Shown: positions 8,653 to 16,285 of the stretch, in pieces
How positions within the stretch are numbered: position 1 is the stretch's first letter
How the letters are laid out: every line of letters begins with the position of its first letter
Source of the DNA: Aliidiomarina soli
Lineage (GTDB): Bacteria; Pseudomonadota; Gammaproteobacteria; Enterobacterales; Alteromonadaceae
DNA: 64,000 nt
Assembly: GCF_003986975.1 (NCBI RefSeq)
Contig: NZ_PIPO01000007.1
Location: 101,890-165,889 of the forward strand
Reading direction: 5' to 3'
Program-made: the position numbers and the translations under genes
The notes under the pieces: generated by a model
The model's input: only the letters and a program-made list of their open reading frames with translations
Told to the model about the DNA's origin: nothing
The model's database searches: none

Positions 8653-9207
8653 TCACTCTTTGTTGGTATCGTCCTGGTGACTGATCAGCCCTTGCATAAC
8701 GAGTTGTTTAGCACGCTCAAAATCGAATGCCTGCAGTGCTAACTCGATATCTGCGAGGTCGTCGTCCGGCCAGTGAGCAGCATCGCAAGATGCCCAGGAA
8801 TTCAACAATGTTACTGCGCTTAAGTTATGCTGTTCAAGCTTTTGTAACAACTCCTTCGTCAATGAAGTTGTTTTTACTGCATTGTTACTGCTATTTAACT
8901 GTGCCTGAATCTGCTTCAGGGTATCTTGTGCCAGCTCAAGCAACTGCTGACTTTGACCGGCTGAAGGCAGGGGCGCCGGAGGTGCCAGCGAAGTTGCCAG
9001 GTCAGCTAACGAGCGAGCACCACAGGCTGGTGCGGTGCTTTTCCAGTTATGAGCGAGTTCCTGCGCCTGTTCACCAGTCAGGGTCTCGCACCTGAGTAAA
9101 GCAGCATGTTGTTGGACGAAGCTTTCTAAAACAGAATGATACAGTGTCTGTTTGTGCTGACAGACCGTCAGCCCATAGTCAACGTCCAGCAACGGGCTGG
9201 AGGTCAT
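8653..9207 (-). CDS. Divergent Hpt-domain protein in the FlgO-FapA operon
   Basis: A 184-residue cytoplasmic protein without signal or membrane segments. The first about 85 residues fit an Hpt domain: LDVDYGLTVCQHKQTLYHSV resembles the usual LDxxxGLxxxGGDxxLYxxLL, and His53 sits in ELAHNWKSTAPACGA at the place of the phosphoacceptor motif AHxLKGxAxxxGA. The flanking KG is changed to KS, so phosphotransfer may be weak or lost. Residues 110-180 resemble the linker and small helical domain often found beside Hpt domains (LLQKLEQHNLSAVTLL, ADIELALQAFDFERAKQL). The start overlaps the upstream FlgO-type gene by an ATGA junction. A signalling role linked to flagella is inference from the operon. Confidence 0.6.
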   Translation of the reverse strand: MTSSPLLDVDYGLTVCQHKQTLYHSVLESFVQQHAALLRCETLTGEQAQELAHNWKSTAPACGARSLADLATSLAPPAPLPSAGQSQQLLELAQDTLKQIQAQLNSSNNAVKTTSLTKELLQKLEQHNLSAVTLLNSWASCDAAHWPDDDLADIELALQAFDFERAKQLVMQGLISHQDDTNKE

Positions 9208-9773
9208 CTCGCAACCAGCTCCACCCCTTGCTCTGAGCGCAATTGCTCAACCAGTGCACGAGGTACAGTGACTTCCGCCGTGGCTGCGACTATCTGGCTG
9301 TCGAATTCAATCAGGCGTGCATTAATAGTGATACCGTCACTGCGATCCACCGCAGTGGCTGCAAGAATATAATCCGCCGACTGCAATTCACGTAATTCAA
9401 GATAGTTGCGGCTCAGTGCAAAATCGCCTTGCTGAGTAACCCGGATACCATCAGTCAGTTTAAAATCAATTACATGCATATGGTGGCTATGCAACTCAGC
9501 GGCCAGATTCTCCTGCAACTGCAACGCAAGCAGGCTGCCATGGTCAAGGTTGCCTTCGAGCCACGCCGGTGTGGTAACCGCGATGCGCTGTCCGCCACGC
9601 ACATACTTTCCCGAGTCCATTAACTGAGTACTCAGTTGATGCGCATAGTCGCGAATCGACTCAGGTTGAGGCTGACTCGCTACAGGTTGAGGGAACTGAC
9701 TACATGCGCCTAGTACCAGGCTGAGTAGTACGGCAACAAGTAGCTGATGGGCTCTGTTAGTAAAGTTGATCAT
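9204..9773 (-). CDS. FlgO-type lipoprotein (second copy)
   Basis: A 189-residue predicted lipoprotein. The signal peptide ends at the lipobox LVLGAC with Cys24. The mature part has the FlgO fold pattern: IAVTTPAWLEG, LALQLQENLAAELHSHHMHVIDF, DYILAATAVDRSDGITINARLIEFDSQ (split here by short gaps in conservation). FlgO proteins are outer-membrane lipoproteins that, with FlgP and FlgT, stabilise the sheathed polar flagellum of vibrios. It starts in an ATGA overlap with the first FlgO-type gene and ends in an ATGA overlap with the Hpt gene, so all three are tightly coupled. I cannot decide whether this or the upstream copy is the functional FlgO orthologue. Confidence 0.72.
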   Translation of the reverse strand: MINFTNRAHQLLVAVLLSLVLGACSQFPQPVASQPQPESIRDYAHQLSTQLMDSGKYVRGGQRIAVTTPAWLEGNLDHGSLLALQLQENLAAELHSHHMHVIDFKLTDGIRVTQQGDFALSRNYLELRELQSADYILAATAVDRSDGITINARLIEFDSQIVAATAEVTVPRALVEQLRSEQGVELVAR

Positions 9774-10426
9774 CGGCGAGCTCCTTGATTAAACATCGTG
9801 CGGTGTCGCTGAGTGCGCGCCTGCGCTGCTTCGGCTGGGACCGCTTCACGGTATAAACGTCCCTGGCGCAGTTCACTTTGCTGGCCACTGCCATGCAGAG
9901 CGCTCCAGGGGAAAAAGTGGGTCGCTGCGCTGTGCACACTGTTATCGGCCAGTGCCACTAAGCGTATATTGACCAGTAAGCCACCACTCACTTCGCTGTA
10001 AGTACCCGTAAGGAAGTAATCCAGATGTTGGCGGGTACTCAATTCCTGCAGTTCGCGACTCAGCATTAGTTCCTGATTGTCTTCCAGTCTAAGCTGCTGG
10101 CTGGTGCGGTATTCAATGACTTGTGCACCGCGTTGCGTCACGGCTCCAATTAGGCCTTCCTGGATCTGCTGCACCATAACCCGGTCCTGGCCGTCACCTT
10201 GCTGGCGAAGGTCCTGAACCGGCACTAAGCTGCCCACCGCTATCCGTCGCGGTGCCACTGAACGGCGCGAGTGGGTGCTGAACAGGGAGGCGGCAAGCTC
10301 TTCAGTATGAGTTTGCAGGCTGCGATCATTGTGACTGGCAACCGGCGTAGAGCTGGCGCATGAACTGATCAAAAAGGCAGTCGCAACCACCGCCAGATAG
10401 CGAAAGCCAGAACGTGCAAATGACAT
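9770..10426 (-). CDS. FlgO-type lipoprotein (first copy)
   Basis: A 218-residue predicted lipoprotein with lipobox LISSC (Cys23). The mature domain resembles the FlgO family: RRIAVGSLVPVQD, a helix with VMVQQIQEGLIGAVTQRGAQ and LDYFLTGTYSEVSGGLLVNI. The ATG at 10426 is chosen because GAGGAT lies at proper spacing; an in-frame TTG four codons upstream would bury that site. It is the first gene after the sigma-28 promoter and ends in an ATGA overlap with its paralogue. The C-terminal 35 residues are rich in Arg and Gln and not conserved with the other copy. Role: probably outer-membrane flagellar stability, by family and promoter. Confidence 0.72.
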   Translation of the reverse strand: MSFARSGFRYLAVVATAFLISSCASSTPVASHNDRSLQTHTEELAASLFSTHSRRSVAPRRIAVGSLVPVQDLRQQGDGQDRVMVQQIQEGLIGAVTQRGAQVIEYRTSQQLRLEDNQELMLSRELQELSTRQHLDYFLTGTYSEVSGGLLVNIRLVALADNSVHSAATHFFPWSALHGSGQQSELRQGRLYREAVPAEAAQARTQRHRTMFNQGARR

Positions 10427-10461
10427 GGTAATCCTCAATGCATTAACTGCGAATACTCAAG

Positions 10462-10488
10462 CTATCGGCGCCAACTGCATTCTCTTTA
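10462..10488 (-). promoter_or_regulatory. Sigma-28 (FliA) class promoter for the flgO-flgO-hpt-fapA unit
   Basis: On the minus strand TAAAGAGA, 11 bases, GCCGATAG matches the FliA consensus TAAAGTTT-N11-GCCGATAA at 13 of 16 positions with exact spacing. The -35 TAA is also the stop codon of the upstream AstE-like gene. The predicted transcript start is about 28 bases before the first FlgO-type start codon. This is the main evidence that the downstream genes belong to the late flagellar regulon. Confidence 0.82.
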
Positions 10489-11514
10489 ATCGTTTAGTGG
10501 TGCGGGTTGATTCGGGTAGGCCTCAACAAAGGTGTCTACCATTGCGGTTGCCAGGGGGGCTTCATTGCTGTCAAAGCAGGCCAGGTGAAACAGAGCTTCC
10601 CCTTCGTTGGTCACCGGAATATTGCTGGCACCGATAATAATCCCGCTGACGGCAGCTTTCACTTCGCTGGTGTTGCCACCGTGGGGCGGCGCTATCTGGG
10701 CAATGATCTGTCCACGACTGACGGTCTGTCCGAGGTCTGCCAGCTTAATGACCAGCCCATCGCTGTCACTGCGCATCCACAACGAACGCAGTGCCCATAC
10801 CGGCTTGACCTTTTTGCGGGTGCGCCGACCTTTGAGCATTTTTAGCATCTTCAGAACATTCGTCACGCCATTCACGCCCGCGTCGATGGCGGTATAGTCG
10901 AAACGTAAAGCTTCACCGGCTTCATACAGGATCAGCGGGATGTTGAGTTCAGCGGCCAGCGCGCGGAGCGACCCGTCGCGGTCTTTGGCGTTTAAAATCA
11001 CGGGGCAGTTAAAGGCTTCAGCCATCAAACAGGCCTCAGCGTTGTCCATGTTAACGCGGATTTGCGGCAGGTTGCTGCGGTGAATCGCGCCAGTGTGCAG
11101 GTCAATAATATGGCTCGCACGCTGGACGAGCTGGGTATTGAACAAATAGGCCAGCCGGCTCCCCAGGGCACCACGTTCGGACCCGGGGAAACAGCGGTTA
11201 AGATCGCGACGGTCCGGCAGGTAGCGGGACTGCTGAATAAAACCGAACATGTTGACGACCGGCACCACCATCAGGGTGCCGTGCAACTTGGTCGGATCGA
11301 CTTGAGCGGCGACCCGACGGCAGATTTCGATACCGTTCATCTCGTCGCCATGAATAGCGGCACAGACTAATACCACCGGGCCTTTCTTAACCCCATGCAT
11401 GACTTCAACATGCAGATCTAAGGGGGCGTCGTTATAAAGCCGGGCGGCTGGCAGGTGAATACTGGCGCGGCTGCCTGGCGCAATAAAATGGTCATGCAGT
11501 TGAAACGCTTTCAT
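10486..11514 (-). CDS. Succinylglutamate desuccinylase/aspartoacylase family protein
   Basis: A 342-residue M14-type zinc hydrolase of the AstE/AspA superfamily. The metal ligands are visible as HGDE (AAIHGDEMNG) and the later His in IIDLHTGAIHR; NMFGF, RRDLNRCFPG and the catalytic Glu in LILYEAGE follow. The C-terminal 100 residues form a lipoyl-like beta barrel (WMRSDSDGLVIKLADLGQTV, GQIIAQI), typical of the larger members. It is the last gene of a rimB-rimK-this unit found in many gammaproteobacteria. Removal of an acyl or glutamyl group linked to the RimK system is plausible but inferred. Its stop overlaps the sigma-28 promoter of the next operon. Confidence 0.82.
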   Translation of the reverse strand: MKAFQLHDHFIAPGSRASIHLPAARLYNDAPLDLHVEVMHGVKKGPVVLVCAAIHGDEMNGIEICRRVAAQVDPTKLHGTLMVVPVVNMFGFIQQSRYLPDRRDLNRCFPGSERGALGSRLAYLFNTQLVQRASHIIDLHTGAIHRSNLPQIRVNMDNAEACLMAEAFNCPVILNAKDRDGSLRALAAELNIPLILYEAGEALRFDYTAIDAGVNGVTNVLKMLKMLKGRRTRKKVKPVWALRSLWMRSDSDGLVIKLADLGQTVSRGQIIAQIAPPHGGNTSEVKAAVSGIIIGASNIPVTNEGEALFHLACFDSNEAPLATAMVDTFVEAYPNQPAPLND

Positions 11515-11542
11515 CTAACCGCCTTCTGCTTGCGTGGGTTAA

Positions 11543-12451
11543 TTAGCCTTTTCCCTTGGTGCGGGTGCGATTGGCTTTGTCAGCATTTTTTTCGATAAAG
11601 CTAATAATTTGTGACGCCACATCTTTATCGGTCGCTGTTTCGATGCCTTCGAGGCCAGGTGAACTATTTACTTCCATGACTAATGGACCATGGTTGGAAC
11701 GCAGTAAATCGACACCAGCAACGCTTAGGCCCATGGTTTTCGCTGCTTTCACTGCAGTGGCACGTTCAGATGCAGTGAGCTTAACCAGCGTCGCGCTACC
11801 ACCGCGGTGCAGGTTGGAACGGAACTCTCCGGGTTTAGCCTGACGTTTCATGGCGGCTATGACACGATCGCCGATCACAAAACAACGTAAATCAGCACCG
11901 CCGGCTTCTTTGATATATTCCTGCACCATAAAGTGGGCGTTCAGACCCATAAAGGCTTCAATCACGCTTTCCGCCGCTTTCCGGGTTTCCGCCAGCACCA
12001 CGCCAATCCCCTGAGTTCCCTCCAGTAGTTTTATCACCAACGGGGTACCACCGACCATGTCGATCAAATCAGGGATGTCGCTTGGCTTACTGGCAAACCC
12101 GGTCACTGGCAGGCCGATGCCTTTGCGTGACAACAATTGCAGTGAGCGCAATTTGTCGCGGCTGCGGCTAATCGCGACTGATTCATTGAGCGGGTAAACT
12201 CCCATCATTTCAAACTGACGCAACACTGCAGCACCGTAGAAGGTGATTGAGGCGCCAATACGCGGAATGATAGCGTCGAACTCAGGGAGTTCTTTACCAC
12301 GCATGTGAATGCTGGGTTCTTTAGCATTAATGTTCATATAACAGCGCAGCGGATCCAGGACCACCATTTCGTGGTTGCGGGCTTCGCCGGCTTCAATCAG
12401 GCGGCGCGTCGAATAGAGATTCTTATTGCGCGATAAAATTCCAATTCTCAT
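11543..12451 (-). CDS. rimK: Ribosomal protein S6-L-glutamate ligase RimK
   Basis: A 302-residue ATP-grasp ligase that adds glutamate residues to the C-terminus of ribosomal protein S6 (RpsF). The start [18 protein letters not shown] is typical. ATP-grasp elements are visible: [51 protein letters not shown], and the metal site [15 protein letters not shown] near 260. The start overlaps the rimB stop by 4 bases (ATGA), so the two are translationally coupled. In Pseudomonas RimK activity is modulated by c-di-GMP and by RimA and RimB; an EAL phosphodiesterase gene lies about 2.2 kb upstream here. Confidence 0.93.
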   Translation of the reverse strand: MRIGILSRNKNLYSTRRLIEAGEARNHEMVVLDPLRCYMNINAKEPSIHMRGKELPEFDAIIPRIGASITFYGAAVLRQFEMMGVYPLNESVAISRSRDKLRSLQLLSRKGIGLPVTGFASKPSDIPDLIDMVGGTPLVIKLLEGTQGIGVVLAETRKAAESVIEAFMGLNAHFMVQEYIKEAGGADLRCFVIGDRVIAAMKRQAKPGEFRSNLHRGGSATLVKLTASERATAVKAAKTMGLSVAGVDLLRSNHGPLVMEVNSSPGLEGIETATDKDVASQIISFIEKNADKANRTRTKGKG

Positions 12452-12879
12452 TTCAGTTCCCCGGTTAAATAGGAGGCTTGCGGGTCGACCAGATAACGGC
12501 CATTCATAGCCTGGCGACCGAGTAACATTCTAAACTTCATGGTGTCACGATTGGTCAGAGTTAGCTCGACTTTAAAGGCATTCCCACCAATCACCAGTGT
12601 AGTCTCGATCACGTAACGTGTCTCACGGTGTCCTCCGGAGTCAGTGACAGCTCGCTGGTCTTTAATCCTCGCTTCGCACATGTGCTCTTCGTTGCTGCCC
12701 TGGCGAGGGTGGACCCATATTCGTAACCATTGTTCACCGTTCTTTTCAAATGGTTCGAGCTGGAAAGCATGCAAGCAGGAGGTTTTCGCCCCTGTGTCCA
12801 CTTTCATTTTGATATTGGTGATACCCAGATCAGGCAAAGCGCCCCATTCGCGCCAGCCTAGCGTTGTAGTTGCTGCCAC
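12448..12879 (-). CDS. rimB: RimK-associated aspartic-type/zinc protease RimB
   Basis: A 143-residue RimB/COG4067 protein with a retropepsin-like fold. The core is [15 protein letters not shown], where D-T-G-A marks the active-site loop, followed by [12 protein letters not shown] and [16 protein letters not shown], the second conserved element. Members have been described as proteases acting on glutamylated S6. I place the start at a GTG at 12879 because AGGAG lies 8 bases upstream. An in-frame ATG at 12915 would add 12 residues that do not fit the family. It leads the rimB-rimK-AstE-like unit. Confidence 0.88.
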   Translation of the reverse strand: MAATTTLGWREWGALPDLGITNIKMKVDTGAKTSCLHAFQLEPFEKNGEQWLRIWVHPRQGSNEEHMCEARIKDQRAVTDSGGHRETRYVIETTLVIGGNAFKVELTLTNRDTMKFRMLLGRQAMNGRYLVDPQASYLTGELK

Positions 12880-12957
12880 TGTTTTCTCCTGTGTGATTAG
12901 CACTGCTAACGCCATTCCGTGTTAGACCAGTGTTTGGCGTTGAGCCAGCGGTTGTCA

Positions 12958-13782
12958 TTAAGGGTAGGGCATCCGGTAGGAACTGTCTTGCCCCTGAACC
13001 ACGCTTGGGGTTTGCGTGATGACAACGCCGGCATTTTGCATAGCAGGCAGCATTAAATCAATCAGTTTTGAGCGGGCATCAAAAAAACCCTCAGTTTGGG
13101 TCCAGACCGACCACTGTACTTGTAAACCAAGTACGCCTATTCCTAAACGAAACAAATCAGGTTCTGGATCACGAAGGAAGTCTGTGTGGGGCTGGATTAG
13201 CCGGGTTAGAACCTCTTCAAGCTGGACACAGTCGGTGCCCAGATCGACCCAGAAATTGAGATCTATACGGCGGATCTGGAACTTGGCGAAATTGATCACG
13301 TGACCTTTTATCAGGTCATCATTGGGAACCCGAACGTAGAGGTTGTCGAAGGTACGAATTTTAATCGCCAGCCAGTCAATGCTGACGACTTCACCGCGGG
13401 TTGCATTGACGGCTATGACGTCACCAACTTTGAAACTTTTTTCGCCAAGTAAAAACAGGCCACTAATAAAGTTTGAGGTCGATGCTTGCGAAGCGAAACC
13501 TATGGCCACCGACAGCACACCGGCTACGGCTAACAGTACACCGCTATGAAAACCGAGTTCACTGAGCGCAATCAGGACGAAAATAAAGACAATGCTGTAA
13601 GACATCGCCCGACGAAACAAAATCGCCTTGTGCGGGCTGGTATGGGTATCGACGTACTTGCGCATACCGTGGATCAGAATATTACGCAGCACAATACCGA
13701 GCAACAGGTAGCCAAGCGCACGTAACCAGGCACCACCATCAGCACCTTGCAGGGGTTGCAGAACTTGTTGAAGAATATCCAC
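12958..13782 (-). CDS. MscS-family mechanosensitive channel (short)
   Basis: A 274-residue small-conductance mechanosensitive channel homologue. Three N-terminal helices at about 20-37, 53-75 and 79-95 are followed by the pore helix and MscS beta domain: AVAGVLSVAIGFASQASTSN, FISGLFLLGEKSFKVGDVI, then GEVVSIDWLAIKIRTFDN and VRVPNDDLIKG. The Gly/Ala-rich TM3 and the PNDxL motif are family marks. Its start is 8 bases after the stop of the DUF432-like gene, an arrangement that suggests a functional pair. It should open on membrane tension during osmotic downshift. Confidence 0.9.
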   Translation of the reverse strand: MDILQQVLQPLQGADGGAWLRALGYLLLGIVLRNILIHGMRKYVDTHTSPHKAILFRRAMSYSIVFIFVLIALSELGFHSGVLLAVAGVLSVAIGFASQASTSNFISGLFLLGEKSFKVGDVIAVNATRGEVVSIDWLAIKIRTFDNLYVRVPNDDLIKGHVINFAKFQIRRIDLNFWVDLGTDCVQLEEVLTRLIQPHTDFLRDPEPDLFRLGIGVLGLQVQWSVWTQTEGFFDARSKLIDLMLPAMQNAGVVITQTPSVVQGQDSSYRMPYP

Positions 13783-13790
13783 GCTGGTCC

Positions 13791-14579
13791 TTATCCTATA
13801 ATTGCTTCCAGTGCCCGTAAAATGGTGCGCGCTTCACTGCGCATGCGAGGTTCGCTGATGAGTTGCAGCTGTTCGTGCCGACAGGGCACGGACTTACCAT
13901 AATGCAGGCTGAGTTCATCGGTCAGTTTTTCATTGGTAATGGTTAATGGGCAAGTCCAGTAATGCTGGCCATCGACCCGGTAGACAGGGAGAAACTGCGC
14001 CGGCAGATTGAGCTTATCGATGCTAAGATGCTCGGGATCGCGGTTATGCACGCGGACCTCAAGAATCGCTCTGTGCGGCGCCGGAGGAAGCTCGTCAATA
14101 CTTTGCACCAGTCCGGATTCAATTTCATAACATAACTCACCCCGGCGGGTATTACTGCCAAACCAGGTCAGCGGCAATTTCTCGACAAAAAACTCAATCA
14201 ACGGGCGTTTACTGTTGCCAATATAAAGTTGGTACATCAACGGCAGGCTGACATAAAAGTATGGTTTGCGGCCATTCGGGATCAGGATTGGCTGAGTCGG
14301 GCGGGCAACCAGGTTTTTATCAGCCATACAGGGGACAATGCGCAGGGTACTTTCCTGTTCTGCATTGCTCCAGCGTTGCCAGGTGTTGGCCTGGTCTGGC
14401 ATGGTGACGTTACGTTCAATGCAAAGCGCACGTTGCAACGAGCAGGCGGGCGCGTCACGGTTGACCCGGGCAAGAACCCACTGCTGCGGCTGACGCTGGA
14501 TAAACAATGTCTCCTCATGGGTCTCAATTGACACTGCTTCGCCTGGTGGTAACTGAAAGGCCTCGACGGCTTGCAACAT
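13791..14579 (-). CDS. DUF432-like protein paired with MscS
   Basis: A 262-residue soluble protein without signal peptide or membrane helices. The segment LTWFGSNTRRGELCYEIESG together with the preceding PNGRKPYFYVSLPLMYQLYI fits my memory of DUF432, a family often next to mscS genes. The first about 80 residues are beta-rich and poorly conserved. The only functional clue is position: it is directly upstream of an mscS gene and transcribed with it. The family assignment is from motif recall, not a search. Confidence 0.55.
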   Translation of the reverse strand: MLQAVEAFQLPPGEAVSIETHEETLFIQRQPQQWVLARVNRDAPACSLQRALCIERNVTMPDQANTWQRWSNAEQESTLRIVPCMADKNLVARPTQPILIPNGRKPYFYVSLPLMYQLYIGNSKRPLIEFFVEKLPLTWFGSNTRRGELCYEIESGLVQSIDELPPAPHRAILEVRVHNRDPEHLSIDKLNLPAQFLPVYRVDGQHYWTCPLTITNEKLTDELSLHYGKSVPCRHEQLQLISEPRMRSEARTILRALEAIIG

Positions 14580-14681
14580 GATACGCTAACTTAATAGAAA
14601 TAAATGCGGGTTCCATCATCGCTTTTTTCGTTTTATCCGTAAAGTCGAGAAGTTGTAAACGTTCAGAGGAGGGCGATTTGA

Positions 14682-15416
14682 ATGCCTAAATGTACAGACT
14701 GTCATTGCCATACGCCGTTGGATTTCGCCATTCGCATGGCATTTCAGCCGATTGTCGATGTTGAACAGCGCAGCGTATTTGCGCATGAAGCGCTGGTGCG
14801 TGGCGAACATGGTGAAGGGGCCGGAGAAGTGATTGGCAGAGTCAATGCCGACAATCTGTACAGTTTCGACCAGGCCTGCCGGGTCAAGTCGATTGAGACA
14901 GCCGCCGCCGTTAAACTACCTGCCAGGTTATCGATCAATTTTATGCCGAATGCCATTTATGATCCGGAAACCTGCCTGGCTAAAACGTTGCAAACTGCAA
15001 AGCGCGTTAACTTCCCGCATCAAAATATTATTTTCGAGGTGACCGAGCACGAGAAAGTGGAAAATCATGATTTACTGGTCGATGTCTTCCGAACCTATCA
15101 GCGGCATGGTTTCATGACCGCCATCGATGATTTTGGTGAAGGCTACGCGGGACTCAATCTGCTTGCTGACTTCCAGCCGGATCTGCTGAAGCTGGATATG
15201 AAAATGATCCGGGGTATTGACCAGAACAGGGTTAAACAGGCAATTTTCTCGGGTATTGCAAAAGTAGCTGAAGAACTCGGCATAACGCTTATTGCTGAAG
15301 GCGTGGAAACGGCAGAAGAACACGCGTTTTTTAAACACGCGGGGGTGAAACTGCAGCAGGGGTATTACTTCGCCCGGCCAGCCCTTGAACACGCCATTAT
15401 GCCTGAATGGCGCTAA
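14682..15416 (+). CDS. EAL-domain c-di-GMP phosphodiesterase
   Basis: A 244-residue stand-alone EAL domain. The catalytic set appears intact: Glu36 in HEALVRG, Asn86 in LSINFMPN, Glu119 and Glu122 in FEVTE, Asp149-Asp150 in IDDFGEGYAG, Lys170 in LLKLDMK, Glu206 in AEGVE and Gln226 in QQGYYFARP. It should hydrolyse c-di-GMP to pGpG. The N-terminus has three Cys and two His (C-x2-C-x-C pattern within residues 4-10), which may bind metal or sense redox. It has no sensor or GGDEF domain. It is divergent from the DUF432-mscS and rimB-rimK genes and could serve as their local c-di-GMP control, as RimA does in Pseudomonas. Confidence 0.9.
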   Translation: MPKCTDCHCHTPLDFAIRMAFQPIVDVEQRSVFAHEALVRGEHGEGAGEVIGRVNADNLYSFDQACRVKSIETAAAVKLPARLSINFMPNAIYDPETCLAKTLQTAKRVNFPHQNIIFEVTEHEKVENHDLLVDVFRTYQRHGFMTAIDDFGEGYAGLNLLADFQPDLLKLDMKMIRGIDQNRVKQAIFSGIAKVAEELGITLIAEGVETAEEHAFFKHAGVKLQQGYYFARPALEHAIMPEWR

Positions 15417-15441
15417 CTGCTTGCGCCTCTTGTCCTCGAAT

Positions 15442-16122
15442 TTAAAGGTACTGGCTACGAGTTTGCTGCAATGCCTTAAGGTGAGCGACAAAGTCAAGTA
15501 ACGGCCGGTCGAACGCATTTTGCGGAATATAGAGATCGTAGCCAAGCAGTTCGCGCATCAGCTGCATGCGCACGGCAAAGGTGGCCAGGACACCGGAGTA
15601 CCGTTTACCGGTTTCACTGACAAAGTAATCGGGCACTTCAAAATAATCAGTGTACTGGCGGTGCGGCGGCATTTCACTGCGTATGGCCTGGGTCATCAGC
15701 GCTCGCTGCTGATGGAGCAGGTGCACCGCAAGGCGCGGTGACAGCTGCTGCAGAAAGGCATCATAATGGCGTAAACGAATCCCAAGAAAGGCCAGTGACT
15801 GCCGTTTGGCACCATACTGCACCGTAGGCACGTTGTAGCGGACAATGTCGTCCCAGGCTAATGTCCAGCGCCCACGAATATGAATGTAGTGTATTTTATC
15901 CGGGGTGATCTCAAGGCTGGTATCCGGCTCAACCAGCTTACCGATGCCCAGCGCCATTGTGATTAAGCAAAATGATGCCAGACACAGCCGCACTGGCCAG
16001 GGAATGAGTTCGGTTTGGCCGTGCACCAGTGCAATCAGTAGTAGACCTCCGGCCCCTAATAGCAGGTAAAATGAGCCGTTGCGCTTTGTATGCGGACGTA
16101 TTCTGCGGACCAGTTCAGTCAT
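15442..16122 (-). CDS. DUF2982 family membrane protein
   Basis: A 226-residue protein with two membrane helices near residues 17-34 and 44-62, then a cytoplasmic PH-like beta domain (LEITPDKIHYIHIRGRWTLAWDDI) and a helical C-terminus ending FDRPLLDFVAHLKALQQ. It matches DUF2982, a family nearly confined to Alteromonadales, of unknown function. The ATG at 16122 overlaps the stop of a 49-residue gene by an ATGA junction, so both are made together. It converges on the EAL gene with a 25-base gap. Confidence 0.7.
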   Translation of the reverse strand: MTELVRRIRPHTKRNGSFYLLLGAGGLLLIALVHGQTELIPWPVRLCLASFCLITMALGIGKLVEPDTSLEITPDKIHYIHIRGRWTLAWDDIVRYNVPTVQYGAKRQSLAFLGIRLRHYDAFLQQLSPRLAVHLLHQQRALMTQAIRSEMPPHRQYTDYFEVPDYFVSETGKRYSGVLATFAVRMQLMRELLGYDLYIPQNAFDRPLLDFVAHLKALQQTRSQYL

Positions 16123-16268
16123 GGAGTCGGCTCGCCAAGGCTAATAACCCACCAGGCAATCCAGGGCAACAGTACAATGCACCAGATCAGCAACAGGCGG
16201 GTTCGTTTACAGTATTCACAGTCGGTTTGCCACCATTGGCGCAACCGGCTTTTGATTTTCTTAGTCAT
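16119..16268 (-). CDS. Small membrane protein (49 aa), coupled to the DUF2982 gene
   Basis: A short reading frame beginning MTKKIKSRLRQWWQTDCEYC. It has a basic N-terminus, a C-E-Y-C pair and one strongly hydrophobic helix (about 23-43: LLLIWCIVLLPWIAWWVI), ending LGEPTP. Its stop overlaps the ATG of the DUF2982 gene (ATGA), a junction hard to explain unless it is translated. It starts 17 bases after the mutH stop. It is unrecognised; a membrane partner of the DUF2982 protein is a reasonable guess. Confidence 0.6.
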   Translation of the reverse strand: MTKKIKSRLRQWWQTDCEYCKRTRLLLIWCIVLLPWIAWWVISLGEPTP

Positions 16269-16285
16269 AGTTTCAGCATGCTGAG

